From: G963422745 sp965214285
GTDB taxonomy: Bacteria; Actinomycetota; Acidimicrobiia; Acidimicrobiales; Aldehydirespiratoraceae
Assembly: GCA_965214285.1 (NCBI GenBank)
Contig: OZ243946.1
Location: 1,488,001 to 1,552,000 of the forward strand
Direction of reading: 5' to 3'
Length of the DNA stretch: 64,000 bases
Below the pieces are notes generated by a model, which worked only from the letters and a program-made list of their open reading frames with translations, was not told the origin of the DNA and did no database searches. This document shows positions 53,223 to 61,493 of the stretch, one piece after another. Position 1 is the first letter of the stretch, and every line of letters starts with the position of its first letter. A program made the translations under genes and the position numbers.

Positions 53223-54569
53223 TCAGCTCATCGGCACGACGTCGGCGTCGACGGCGACGGTGGGCAGGCCGCTGTTGACGTTGATCGCCAGCTCCAGCGG
53301 GTAGTCGTCGCCTGCGACCCACTGGCCCGCCACCAGCGGGGTCTTCGACAAATGCGGCACCGGGCCGCTGTCGAAGTTCACCTTGCCGACCACGGTGTCG
53401 AGGTCGGTGGCGGCCACGGCTTCGAGCAGAGCCGCCTTGTTGCTGCTGCCGGCGCGCTTGGCGGCGTCGACGGCCACCTCGAACAGGGCATGGGCGAAGC
53501 CCAGGGGCTGGGTCCACTGGTTGCCGGTGTCGGCCTCGTAGGCATTCGCGAGCTCGCCGGCGGACTGGCTGGTGATGCTCGATGCGAACGGGTGGCGGTT
53601 GGTCCACCAGACCTCGGAGGTGAGGCCTTCGCCGCGCGGGTAGGTCTCCACTGCCGAGGGGAACAGCAGCGCCTTGGCCATGGTGATGACCGGCGGGTTG
53701 AAGTCCTGCTGCTGGGCCTGCGCCTGGAAGGTGGCGAAGACCGGCGGCGGGATCACGCCGGACACGATCTGCACGCCGGCGTCCTTGAACTGGCCGATGA
53801 TGGCGCTGTAGTCCTGGGTGCTCAGGTCGAAGCGGCCCGCATCCACGACCGTGAAGCCCGCGGCTTCGAGCGCCGGCGGGAAGCCGACCGCCGGGTCGCC
53901 CCAGGCGTTGCCGTCGGGGTCGTTGGGCCACATGCCGCCGACGACCTTGGCGACGCCGGACTGCTCCCAGAGCTCGATGAAGTTGGCGATCACGTCCTCG
54001 AGCCCCCAGAAGAAGTGGTAGTTCCACTCCGAGGCGACGGGCGGCTCGGCAACGTCGGGACCGAGAGCCCCGCCGGTGTTGAGGTAGTGCGCCTGCCAGG
54101 GGGCGACGGTGGTCACGCAGGGCACCTCGTTGAGGTCACAGGTCGCCGCGACCGGGATCGAGATGTCGGGCGTGCCGCCCGCGAGCACGATGTCGACGCC
54201 TTCGGAGATCAGCTCGTTGGTGACCGCGCCGGCCCGGGCCGAGTCGGACTCGGCGTCCTTGTCGACGATCTCGACGTTGCTGCCGAGCGCTGCGGACATG
54301 GCCGATAGCACGAAGGCATCCGCCTCGCCGAAGGCCGCCAGCGGTCCTGAGCGCGGCGTCACGTAGCCGATCTTGATCGACGGGATGTCGCCGGCTGCGC
54401 TGCCGTCGCCTGAGCCGTCGGCGTCGGGGTCGTCGTCGCCGCAGGCCGCGATGAGCCCTCCGGCGCCGACCGCGCCGATGCCGACCACTGCGCTGTTGCG
54501 CAGGAATCGCCGGCGGCTCGGCATGGCTGCGGACTGGGCTGTCTCCTCGGTTTCCTCGGTGGGTTCCAT
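53223..54569 (-). CDS. Branched-chain-type solute-binding protein with Tat lipoprotein signal
   Basis: A 448-residue LivJ/LivK-like receptor (periplasmic-binding protein type I fold). The ATG at 54569 has GGAAG 5 bases upstream. After 15 acidic residues a twin-arginine motif (SRRRFLR, 18-24) precedes a hydrophobic stretch and a lipobox at Cys43 (LIAAC), so it should be exported folded by Tat and then lipidated. The mature domain opens with IKIGYVTPRSGPLAAFGEADAF. Its place in a hydroquinone operon suggests an aromatic ligand rather than leucine; this is inference. Confidence 0.9.
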   Translation of the reverse strand: MEPTEETEETAQSAAMPSRRRFLRNSAVVGIGAVGAGGLIAACGDDDPDADGSGDGSAAGDIPSIKIGYVTPRSGPLAAFGEADAFVLSAMSAALGSNVEIVDKDAESDSARAGAVTNELISEGVDIVLAGGTPDISIPVAATCDLNEVPCVTTVAPWQAHYLNTGGALGPDVAEPPVASEWNYHFFWGLEDVIANFIELWEQSGVAKVVGGMWPNDPDGNAWGDPAVGFPPALEAAGFTVVDAGRFDLSTQDYSAIIGQFKDAGVQIVSGVIPPPVFATFQAQAQQQDFNPPVITMAKALLFPSAVETYPRGEGLTSEVWWTNRHPFASSITSQSAGELANAYEADTGNQWTQPLGFAHALFEVAVDAAKRAGSSNKAALLEAVAATDLDTVVGKVNFDSGPVPHLSKTPLVAGQWVAGDDYPLELAINVNSGLPTVAVDADVVPMS

Positions 54570-54627
54570 TGGTCTTCCTCTTCCTGGTTGTGTGGTTGGT
54601 GGGATGGTTGGGTCGTGGAGGTCGTGG

Positions 54628-55731
54628 TCAGAGGGCCGTCGCCGGCGCAGGCCTGCGCCCGTGGTAGGCGTCGCTGAGCATCCGGCGAATGCCGTCCGGC
54701 TCGGGGGGGCGGACGTTGGCGGCGGCTTCGACGACGACCCGGCGGGCCGCTTCGTCGATGCCGTCGGCCGGCATGCCGATGGCCTCCAGGCTGGTCGGCG
54801 CGCCGATGGCTGCGGCGGTGTCGAACAAGGCGCCAGGGGCTGCGGCTGCCTCCACGCCGAGGGCATCTGCGATGCGGGCCAGCTCAGCGGGGATCGCCGG
54901 GGCGTTGTAGGCCAGGGCGTGGCCCAGCATCACGGCGTTCATGTCGCCGTGGTTGAGGTTGAACATGCCGCCGAGCACATGACAGGCCTTGTGGTGCAAG
55001 GCGGTGCCGCCCGTGGCTAGGGCGACGCCTGCGAGGTAGGTGCCGTACAGCGCCTGGCTGCGGGCTTCGAGGCTGTCCGGGGACTCGCAGACCGCGGGCA
55101 GCGCCTGGCGCAGCGCCCGGATCGACTCGACGGCCAGGGCGCTGATCACCGGGTTGGCGCCGGGGCCGTACAGCGCCTCCACGGCATGCGCCATGGCGTT
55201 CATGCCCGACGGCCCGGCGATGCGCGCCGGCAGCGACAGGGTCAGCTCGGGGTCGTAGATCACGGTCTGCGGCTTGACCCGCAGGTCGCTGCCGGTCTGC
55301 TTGCGGCCGCCTTCGCTGAGGCCCCAGATGGCGGTCATCTCCGAGCCCGCGTAGGTGGTGGGGACCGCCAGGAAGCTCACCTTGCGCTCCAGGGCGATCG
55401 CCTTGCCGAAGCCGGTCGCCGAGCCGCCGCCGACGGTGACGACGCCGTCGGCTCGGGCCTCGTCGACGCAGGCCACAGCGGCACGGGCCGCATCTGCGGG
55501 CACGTGCTGGGCGACGTCGCTGAAGCGGCCCGCGACCCGCTCGCCGAGGATCTCAGCGATGTCTGTGGCCATGGCCTCCTCGAGCTCGCCGGCGACGATC
55601 ACGACCCGCTTCGCGCCCAGGGCGTCGATCTCGGTCGCGGCCTCGCGGCGCCGGCCTGCGCCGAACACGACCCGGCCCGCCATGGCGTCGTAGCTGAAGT
55701 CGCCGCTGAAATCGCCGAACGAGCCTGCCAT
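54628..55731 (-). CDS. Maleylacetate reductase
   Basis: A 367-residue member of the iron-containing alcohol dehydrogenase fold that reduces maleylacetate to 3-oxoadipate with NAD(P)H. It has the family core VVTVGGGSATGFGKAIAL, the VPTTYAGSEMTAIWG block and HHKACHVLGGMFNLNHGD, typical of maleylacetate reductases. The start is ATG at 55731 (one-base overlap with the CoA-transferase stop); the GTG at 55734 is an alternative. It joins the hydroquinone and hydroxyquinol branches, since both give maleylacetate. Confidence 0.9.
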   Translation of the reverse strand: MAGSFGDFSGDFSYDAMAGRVVFGAGRRREAATEIDALGAKRVVIVAGELEEAMATDIAEILGERVAGRFSDVAQHVPADAARAAVACVDEARADGVVTVGGGSATGFGKAIALERKVSFLAVPTTYAGSEMTAIWGLSEGGRKQTGSDLRVKPQTVIYDPELTLSLPARIAGPSGMNAMAHAVEALYGPGANPVISALAVESIRALRQALPAVCESPDSLEARSQALYGTYLAGVALATGGTALHHKACHVLGGMFNLNHGDMNAVMLGHALAYNAPAIPAELARIADALGVEAAAAPGALFDTAAAIGAPTSLEAIGMPADGIDEAARRVVVEAAANVRPPEPDGIRRMLSDAYHGRRPAPATAL

Positions 55732-56513
55732 CACGCCGCCTTCAGGTTGCGCAGCGCGTCGAGCTCGGCTGCCGTCGGCGGGGCGGTTTCGGCCAGGTCG
55801 TCGCTGACGCGCAGCTCCCAGCCGGTGGCCTCGCGCACCTGGGCGACAGCAACGCCGGGGTGCACGCTGGTGAGCACCAGCTCCTTGGTTGCCGGGTCGG
55901 GGCGCAGCACGCCGAGATCGGTGATCACGACCTGAGGCCCGGCGCCGCGCAGGCCGAGACGCTCGCGGTGGTCGCCGCCGTCGCCGTGGCCCATCGAGGT
56001 GACGAAGTCGAGCCGCTCCACGAAGGCCCGCGGCGAGTGGCGCAGGGTGATGATCACCTCGCCGCAGTTGGCCGCGATCTCAGGCGCACCGCCGGCGCCG
56101 GGCAGGCGCACGTCGGGCTTGTCGTAGTCGCCGATGACGGTGGTGTTGATGTTGGCGAAGCGGTCGATCTGGGCGGCGCCGAGGAAGCCGACGCCGATCC
56201 GGCCCGCCTGCAGCCAGTAGGCGAAGATCTCCGGCACCGACACCACCGCGTCGGCCTGCTCGGCGAGCACGCCGTCGCCGATCGAGGCCGGCAGGCGCTC
56301 GGGCTTGGCGCCGATGCAGCCGCTCTCGTATATGAGCACGGCCTCGGGGGCGTGCATGCGGCGCGCCAGGTTGGCCGCCGTCGACGGCAGGCCGATGCCC
56401 ACCAGGCAGGTCGTGTGGTCGGGCAGCTCGCGGGCCGCGGCGACGGTCATCATCTCGTCGCTGGTGTAATCGCCGGCGCAAGAGCCCGCTGCCAAGCGTT
56501 CCCCGGCGCTCAC
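55731..56513 (-). CDS. pcaJ: 3-oxoadipate CoA-transferase, beta subunit
   Basis: A 260-residue family I CoA-transferase small chain. The catalytic glutamate is probably Glu63 in IYESGCIGA. The GTG start at 56513 overlaps the alpha subunit as GTGA; longer frames upstream are shadows. With its partner it would move CoA from succinyl-CoA to 3-oxoadipate. Glutaconate CoA-transferases are close relatives, so the substrate is taken from context. Confidence 0.87.
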   Translation of the reverse strand: MSAGERLAAGSCAGDYTSDEMMTVAAARELPDHTTCLVGIGLPSTAANLARRMHAPEAVLIYESGCIGAKPERLPASIGDGVLAEQADAVVSVPEIFAYWLQAGRIGVGFLGAAQIDRFANINTTVIGDYDKPDVRLPGAGGAPEIAANCGEVIITLRHSPRAFVERLDFVTSMGHGDGGDHRERLGLRGAGPQVVITDLGVLRPDPATKELVLTSVHPGVAVAQVREATGWELRVSDDLAETAPPTAAELDALRNLKAA

Positions 56514-57322
56514 GGCGACTCCGAGAGTTCGGCGAGCCAGGCGGCGAAGGCCCCGCGGTCGCGTCCCACCGCGTCCCAGGCGGCGTAGCAGTCGTTGTCG
56601 CGTTCGCTGTAGCCCTGCGCATAGGAGGGATGCGCCCCGCCGGGCACCACGCACACCGCGTCGATCACCCAGGAAGGCAGCACCACGCCGTTGACCTGCG
56701 GGCTGAAGCGGTCCACGACCTCCTCGACGGTCACGACGGCCCGCTTGCTGGACAGCACGCACTCTTTCTGCACGCCGCTGATGCCCCAGAACATCACGTT
56801 GCCTTCCCGGTCGGCCTGCTGGGCGTGGATGATCCCGACGTCGGGATTCAGCGCCGGCACCGCCGTGAGCTCCTCGCCCGTGAACGGGCAGGCGATGCCC
56901 ACGATGGTCTTGGCGACCTCGGCGAGGCTTGTGCCCACACAGCCGCGCAGCACCCCGAAGGGCAGCCCGGCGGCCCCGGCCCGCCAGCGCTCGGCCATGT
57001 CGGCGTGGCTGTGCTCGCAGGTCTCGATGAGGCGCGGATAGCCGTTCTCGACGGCGTCGCGCATGCGGTGCAGCGAGCCCACGCCGGGGTTGCCGCCCCA
57101 GGAGAAGACCAGCTTGCGGGCACAGCCTGCACCGATCATCTGGTCGTAGATCATGTCGGGGGTCATGCGCACCAGGGTCAGGTCTCGCCGGTGTTGCCGG
57201 ATGATCTCGTGGCCCGCCGCGAAGGGGATCAGGTGCGTGAACCCCTCCAGGGCCACGGTGTCGCCGTCATGCACATTGGCCGCGATCGCCTCGGGGAGCC
57301 CGCAGAACACGGCTTCGGCCAT
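56510..57322 (-). CDS. pcaI: 3-oxoadipate CoA-transferase, alpha subunit
   Basis: A 270-residue family I CoA-transferase large chain. It has GDTVALEGFTHLIPFAAGHEI at the start and the SWGGNPGVGSLHRMRDAVENG segment of the CatI/PcaI type. The ATG at 57322 overlaps the aldehyde dehydrogenase stop by one base. Confidence 0.87.
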   Translation of the reverse strand: MAEAVFCGLPEAIAANVHDGDTVALEGFTHLIPFAAGHEIIRQHRRDLTLVRMTPDMIYDQMIGAGCARKLVFSWGGNPGVGSLHRMRDAVENGYPRLIETCEHSHADMAERWRAGAAGLPFGVLRGCVGTSLAEVAKTIVGIACPFTGEELTAVPALNPDVGIIHAQQADREGNVMFWGISGVQKECVLSSKRAVVTVEEVVDRFSPQVNGVVLPSWVIDAVCVVPGGAHPSYAQGYSERDNDCYAAWDAVGRDRGAFAAWLAELSESP

Positions 57323-58797
57323 CAGCGGGCCCTCGGGTACCACGGCGGGATCCGGGCGTCGACGTTGACCCACACCGACTTGGCCTCGGTGTAGTCGTGC
57401 ATAGCCTCGAAGCCCATCTCGCGGCCGTAGCCGGACTTGCCGACCCCGCCGAACGGCGAGCCGGGATTGACCCGCTTGTAGGAGTTGACCCATACCATGC
57501 CCGAGCGGAAGCCCGCGGCGACCCGATGCGCCCGGCTCAGGTCGCGGGTCCAGAGCCCGCCGCCGAGGCCGTACTCGGTGGAGTTCACGAGAGCCAGCGC
57601 CTCGTCGTCGTCGGCGAAGGTGTCCACGGTGCAGAACGGGCCGAACACCTCCTCCTGGCAGACCCGGTCGCCGGCGGAGGCCCGCACCACGGTCGGCTCC
57701 ACGTAGCACCCGGCGGCCAGGGCCGGATCGTCGGGCGCCTTGCCGCCGGTGAGGATCTCGCCGCCCTCGTCGACGGCGACCTTCGCATACGACAGCACCC
57801 GGTCGCGGTGCTCAGGAGAGGTGAGCGGGCCCATCTCGGTGCCGTCGGCCAGCGGGTCGCCGAGCCTGATGGACGACGCCAGGGCCACGAAGCGCTCGGT
57901 GAACTCCTCGGCGATCGACTCGTGCAGCAGGATGCGCGAGCCGGCGATGCAGGCCTGGCCCTGGTTGTGGAAGATGGCGAAAGCCGAGCCGCCGACGGCT
58001 GCGGGCACATCCGCGTCGGCGAAGACCACGTTGGCGCCCTTGCCGCCGAGCTCGAGCTGGACCCGCTTGAGGTTGTGCGCCGAGGCCGCCACGATCGAGC
58101 GGCCGACCGCCGTCGAGCCGGTGAAGGAGACCTTGGCGATGTCGGGATGCTCGGCGATGCGGGCGCCGGCGGTGTGGCCGAAGCCGGGCACCACGTTGAC
58201 CACGCCTGGCCCGAAGCCGACCTCTGCGATCAGCTCGCAGAGCCGCAGCGTAGAGAGCGGCACCAGCTCCGAGGGCTTCATCACCACCGTGTTGCCCGCG
58301 GCGAGCGCCGGACCCAGCTTCCAGCTCGTGAACATGATCGGGAAGTTCCAGGGGACGATCTGGCCGACCACGCCGACGGGCTCGCGGGTGACGTAGTTCA
58401 AGAAGCCCTGCTCGACCGGCGGCACCGAGCCCTGGAACTTGTCGGCCATGCCGCCGAAGTAGCGGAAGGTGACGGCGGTGCGCGGCACGTCGAGGACGGT
58501 GGTGTCTTTGAGCGGATGGCCGGTGTCGGTCGACTCGAGGCGTGCCAGCTCGGCGGCGTTGGCCTCGATGGCGTCCGCCAGGCGCAGCAGCAGCCGGCCG
58601 CGGTCCATCGCCGGCATCGCCGACCACTGCCCGAAGGCTTCCTGGGCGGCTCGCACCGCACGGTCGACGTCGGCCTCGCGGGCCTCGGCGACCGACGCCA
58701 GCAGCGACCCGTCGTGGGGGTTGTGGACGTCGATGGTGCTGCCCGCCTCGGCGTCGACGAACTCGCCTCCGATGAACAGCTTGTCCTGGTATGCCAT
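57322..58797 (-). CDS. Aldehyde dehydrogenase, probable 4-hydroxymuconic semialdehyde dehydrogenase
   Basis: A 491-residue NAD(P)-dependent dehydrogenase. Conserved residues are Asn151 (PWNFP), Lys174 (KPSE), the FTGST glycine motif near 225, general base Glu249 (LELGGKG) and nucleophile Cys283 (GQACIAGS). By family alone it could be a betaine-aldehyde or similar enzyme. Its place directly after the hydroquinone dioxygenase large subunit points to oxidation of 4-hydroxymuconic semialdehyde to maleylacetate, the job of HapE/PnpE in Pseudomonas. The ATG at 58797 is 44 bases after the previous gene. Confidence 0.85.
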   Translation of the reverse strand: MAYQDKLFIGGEFVDAEAGSTIDVHNPHDGSLLASVAEAREADVDRAVRAAQEAFGQWSAMPAMDRGRLLLRLADAIEANAAELARLESTDTGHPLKDTTVLDVPRTAVTFRYFGGMADKFQGSVPPVEQGFLNYVTREPVGVVGQIVPWNFPIMFTSWKLGPALAAGNTVVMKPSELVPLSTLRLCELIAEVGFGPGVVNVVPGFGHTAGARIAEHPDIAKVSFTGSTAVGRSIVAASAHNLKRVQLELGGKGANVVFADADVPAAVGGSAFAIFHNQGQACIAGSRILLHESIAEEFTERFVALASSIRLGDPLADGTEMGPLTSPEHRDRVLSYAKVAVDEGGEILTGGKAPDDPALAAGCYVEPTVVRASAGDRVCQEEVFGPFCTVDTFADDDEALALVNSTEYGLGGGLWTRDLSRAHRVAAGFRSGMVWVNSYKRVNPGSPFGGVGKSGYGREMGFEAMHDYTEAKSVWVNVDARIPPWYPRAR

Positions 58798-58841
58798 GGG
58801 TCTCGCGCTGGTCTTGCGCTGCGTCCGGAGGGCGGCGCGGG

Positions 58842-59810
58842 TCAGAACTCGATGGGGTGGACCGGCGCCTCGCCGCTGGCGATCATCGCCGGGATCCGCT
58901 CCGAGCCGTTCTCCCAGACCAGCAGCATCGAGCGCTTGGGGGCGTAGCCCTGGTGGCGGATGTCGGCGGGCATGGCGGCCACGTCGCCTGCCTTCATGGT
59001 AACCCTGGCCCGCTTGGCGCCGGTGTCGCGGTCCTCCACGTCCCAGGCGATCTCGTCGGAGAGCTGCACGAACCACTCGACCCGGTCATTGCCGTGGATC
59101 ACCGGCAGGGTGAACTCCTCGGTGGTCGGGCAGTAGAGGCTCTCCTTGCAGGCCGACACCACCGAGGGGTTCCAGGTGACGTCGCTGCGCGACAGGTAGG
59201 CGAACAGGTTGAAGGCGCACACCTGGTCCTCGTAGCCCGCCTCGGCGCTGATCAGCGGCTCGTCCTGGGCCACGTCCGCGAAGCCGCGGTTGACCGGGAA
59301 GCCGCTCTCGTCGCTGCGGATCTGCTCGTCGCCGGGCACGCCGACCATGCGCTCGGCGACCACCCGGTGACGGCTGATGGCAGCCTCGTTGTCGCCGTGC
59401 TTGGAGCCGTAGGCGCTGCCGGTCTCCATGGGGGCGGCGAAGGGGTCGTAGCCCTCGTTCGTCCAGTCCGAGAGCATCGACACAAAGCAGGCCATCAGGT
59501 CGTCGTGCGCGAAGTTCTCGTTGTAGTCGACCTCGGCCTTGCGGTAGGCGTCGTTGAAGCGCCCGGCGAACATGTCGACGTTGCCGTAGTGGTTCATCGT
59601 GCCGAAGACGGAGTCGAAGTTGACGATGCCGTAGAAGAAGCCCCAGGCGACGTCGCGCTGCACGCAGCGCAGGAACTCGTCGATGCGGATCTGGTGGCTC
59701 CCGGTGGGCCAGTCGATGGTGGCGAAGTACTCGTCGCGGGCGAAGCTGAACCCCCCGATGCTGAAGCTGCGGTAGCCGGCAGCGTTCGGGGCGGCGGTGG
59801 TCATGGTCAT
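58842..59810 (-). CDS. hapD: Hydroquinone 1,2-dioxygenase, large (catalytic) subunit
   Basis: A 322-residue protein (about 36 kDa), matching the large subunit of type II hydroquinone dioxygenase (HapD/PnpD, about 38 kDa). The cupin-like C-terminal half has His239, Asn241, Glu245 and His286. The spacing (+2, +6, +47) is identical to the iron ligands I recall for PnpD (His256, Asn258, Glu262, His303). The reaction is ring cleavage of hydroquinone to 4-hydroxymuconic semialdehyde. The ATG at 59810 has GAGAGGA upstream; a second Met lies two codons later. The small subunit gene is upstream after a 137-base space, unusually long for this operon. Confidence 0.85.
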   Translation of the reverse strand: MTMTTAAPNAAGYRSFSIGGFSFARDEYFATIDWPTGSHQIRIDEFLRCVQRDVAWGFFYGIVNFDSVFGTMNHYGNVDMFAGRFNDAYRKAEVDYNENFAHDDLMACFVSMLSDWTNEGYDPFAAPMETGSAYGSKHGDNEAAISRHRVVAERMVGVPGDEQIRSDESGFPVNRGFADVAQDEPLISAEAGYEDQVCAFNLFAYLSRSDVTWNPSVVSACKESLYCPTTEEFTLPVIHGNDRVEWFVQLSDEIAWDVEDRDTGAKRARVTMKAGDVAAMPADIRHQGYAPKRSMLLVWENGSERIPAMIASGEAPVHPIEF

Positions 59811-59947
59811 TGCGGTTTCCTCTCGGGTGTGCTGGGTCGGGATGTGTCTGTGGTGTTGTGGTCTGTCGGTTGCGGTGCTCGGTCTCCGGTGCGGCCTGTC
59901 GGTGGCGGCTGGTCGCCGTCGTCCTTGGTGCGCTCAGCGGCCGGCGC

Positions 59948-60442
59948 TCAGACGGTCTGGCAGATCTCGGCCCACTTGTAGACGGTGTCGGGGCCCTCGA
60001 TGGTCTGCAGCAAGACGACGGCCACGCCGTCGCTGCTGAAGCGGTAGGCCGTGCCGGCCGGGAGCATGGTCATGTGGCCACGGCCCGCCTCGACGCTGCC
60101 CATCGCCTTCCCGACGGGCTCGCCTTGGAGGCCGATCGAGCCGGAGGCCTCCGGGTCCACCAGCTCATCGTCGGGGTCGACCAGCTCGATGCGCATGCTG
60201 CCGTCCATCACCAGGGCGAACTCGTCGTGCGGGGTGGCCCGCCACTCGCTGGTGCCCTCGGCGCGGATCACCTCCAGCACGTACTCGAGGTTCTTGCCCA
60301 CGGCGACCTTGGTGTAGGGGGCGGCGTTGGCGGCCACCTCGAACATGTTGGAGAAGGCGTAGAACCTGGGGTCGTCGTTGATCACCTCGACTCCGCCCTT
60401 GTCGTAGTCGTCGAGCGAACCGAATGCTGTGGTGTACTCCAT
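59948..60442 (-). CDS. hapC: Hydroquinone 1,2-dioxygenase, small subunit
   Basis: A 164-residue protein (about 18 kDa), the size of HapC/PnpC. It starts MEYTTAFGSLDDYDKGGVEVI and has a cupin-like barrel (EWRATPHDEFALVMDGSMRIELV, then GRGHMTMLPAGTAYRFS). It is paired with the large subunit just downstream and is the first gene of the operon. The ATG at 60442 has AAGGAG 8 bases upstream; a longer open frame towards the regulator gene has no such signal. On its own it would be called a cupin protein; the pair decides the function. Confidence 0.82.
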   Translation of the reverse strand: MEYTTAFGSLDDYDKGGVEVINDDPRFYAFSNMFEVAANAAPYTKVAVGKNLEYVLEVIRAEGTSEWRATPHDEFALVMDGSMRIELVDPDDELVDPEASGSIGLQGEPVGKAMGSVEAGRGHMTMLPAGTAYRFSSDGVAVVLLQTIEGPDTVYKWAEICQTV

Positions 60443-60519
60443 GCGTGGGCTCCTTGTCTTGGTCCGGCCGGGTCGTCCGGGTCGGGTGGCTTTGCGGGTC
60501 GCCCTCTGGCGTACAGCCT

Positions 60520-60534
60520 GTTCGCTATCCGAAC
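60520..60534. promoter_or_regulatory. Candidate operator for the IclR-family regulator
   Basis: GTTCGCTATCCGAAC is a perfect inverted repeat of GTTCG with a 5-base centre. Its form resembles the PcaR/PcaU-type operators of beta-ketoadipate genes. It lies just downstream of the likely transcription start of the hydroquinone operon, where a repressor would block elongation. Confidence 0.5.
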
Positions 60535-60553
60535 TGTTGGGCGCAATGCGGAC

Positions 60554-60583
60554 ACTATACTCACGGCATGATCCGGATGTCAA
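60554..60583 (-). promoter_or_regulatory. Strong sigma70-type promoter of the hydroquinone operon
   Basis: On the minus strand TTGACA (60583-60578) and TATAGT (60559-60554) are spaced by 18 bases, the closest match to consensus in the window. The same AT core read on the plus strand gives TATACT (60556-60561), which could serve the divergent regulator gene. The leader to the hapC ATG would be about 100 bases. Confidence 0.65.
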
Positions 60584-60608
60584 CCGCATCGTCGGCACCC
60601 CGCCCGCA

Positions 60609-60704
60609 TCGGCGCAAATCGGCCTGCGCACTGCGGGCCTCGCTTCGGTGCAGGTCGGCCTGCGCGCCTCTGGCTCCGTCTCGGTGCACGTCGGGTCCTC
60701 GGGC
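60609..60704. repeat. 36-base imperfect tandem repeat before the regulator gene
   Basis: TCGGCGCAAATCGG, TCGGTGCAGGTCGG and TCGGTGCACGTCGG begin at 60609, 60645 and 60681, exactly 36 bases apart. The third unit is incomplete. The array lies in the leader of the IclR-family gene. Confidence 0.6.
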
Positions 60705-60712
60705 GTGAGCCG

Positions 60713-61468
60713 ATGAGCGAGCGCGTCCAGTCCCTGGAGCGGGGCCTTGCCGTGATCACGTCGTTCTCGGCCGAGCGGCCCCGCCAGACGCTCGCCGACA
60801 CAGCACGGCGCAGCGGCCTGGCCCGGGCCACGGCCCGCCGCCTGCTGCGGACCCTCGTGGAGCTCGGCTACGCACGCTTCGACGGCAAGCACTTCGAGCT
60901 CACGCCTCGGGTGCTCGACCTCGGCTACTCCTACATCGCCTCGCTGAATGTGCCCGACATCGCCCAGCCATACCTGGAGGAGTTCAGCGAGAGCGTCGGC
61001 GAGTCCTCGTCGGTGGCGGTGCTCGACGACACCGACATCGTCTATGTGGCACGGGTGCCCACGGCGCGCATCATGACCGTCTCGATCGGCCTGGGCTCGC
61101 GCTTCCCGGCTTTCCAGACGTCGATGGGCCGGGTGCTGCTTGCCGAGCTGGCCGACGCCGAGGTCGTCGACGTCTTCCGGCGCAGCGACCGCAGCCGCGT
61201 CACCGAGCGGACCGTCGGGACCCAGGCGGCGCTGCTGGAGCGGATCGCTGCGGTCCGAGCCGACGGCTACGCCATCGTCAACCAGGAGCTCGAGGACGGC
61301 GTGCGCTCGGTGGCTGCGCCGCTGCGCGACGCCTCGGGGCGCGCCATCGCCGCGGTCAACGTGAGCACCCATGCCGGGCGGACCACGATGCGCGAGATCC
61401 ACAAGACGTTCGTGCCGCGCCTGCTCGCCACGGCCGGGCAGATCAACGAGGCGCTGGCGCTGAGGTGA
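60713..61468 (+). CDS. IclR-family regulator, PcaR/PcaU/PobR type
   Basis: A 251-residue regulator. A winged-helix domain (about 5-65; LADTARRSGLARATARRLLRTLVELGYA) is followed by a linker with RVLDLGYSYIASL, characteristic of the Pca/Pob subgroup, and the GAF-like effector domain (85-245) with GRVLLAEL and NVSTHAGR. It is divergent from the hydroquinone operon and very likely its sensor. In characterised relatives 3-oxoadipate, protocatechuate or 4-hydroxybenzoate is the ligand. The ATG at 60713 has no strong Shine-Dalgarno. Confidence 0.9.
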   Translation: MSERVQSLERGLAVITSFSAERPRQTLADTARRSGLARATARRLLRTLVELGYARFDGKHFELTPRVLDLGYSYIASLNVPDIAQPYLEEFSESVGESSSVAVLDDTDIVYVARVPTARIMTVSIGLGSRFPAFQTSMGRVLLAELADAEVVDVFRRSDRSRVTERTVGTQAALLERIAAVRADGYAIVNQELEDGVRSVAAPLRDASGRAIAAVNVSTHAGRTTMREIHKTFVPRLLATAGQINEALALR

Positions 61469-61493
61469 GCCTGTCGGTCGGAGCCGGTCTGCG

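Noticed and set aside
59811..59947. A small gene between hapC and hapD
   Set aside because: The 137-base gap has no frame with a start and ribosome site; it is probably only an untranslated spacer.
47502..61493. Genomic island carried by an integrase or insertion sequence
   Set aside because: No integrase, transposase, tRNA or clear flanking direct repeat was found. Only the rplQ copies suggest past recombination.
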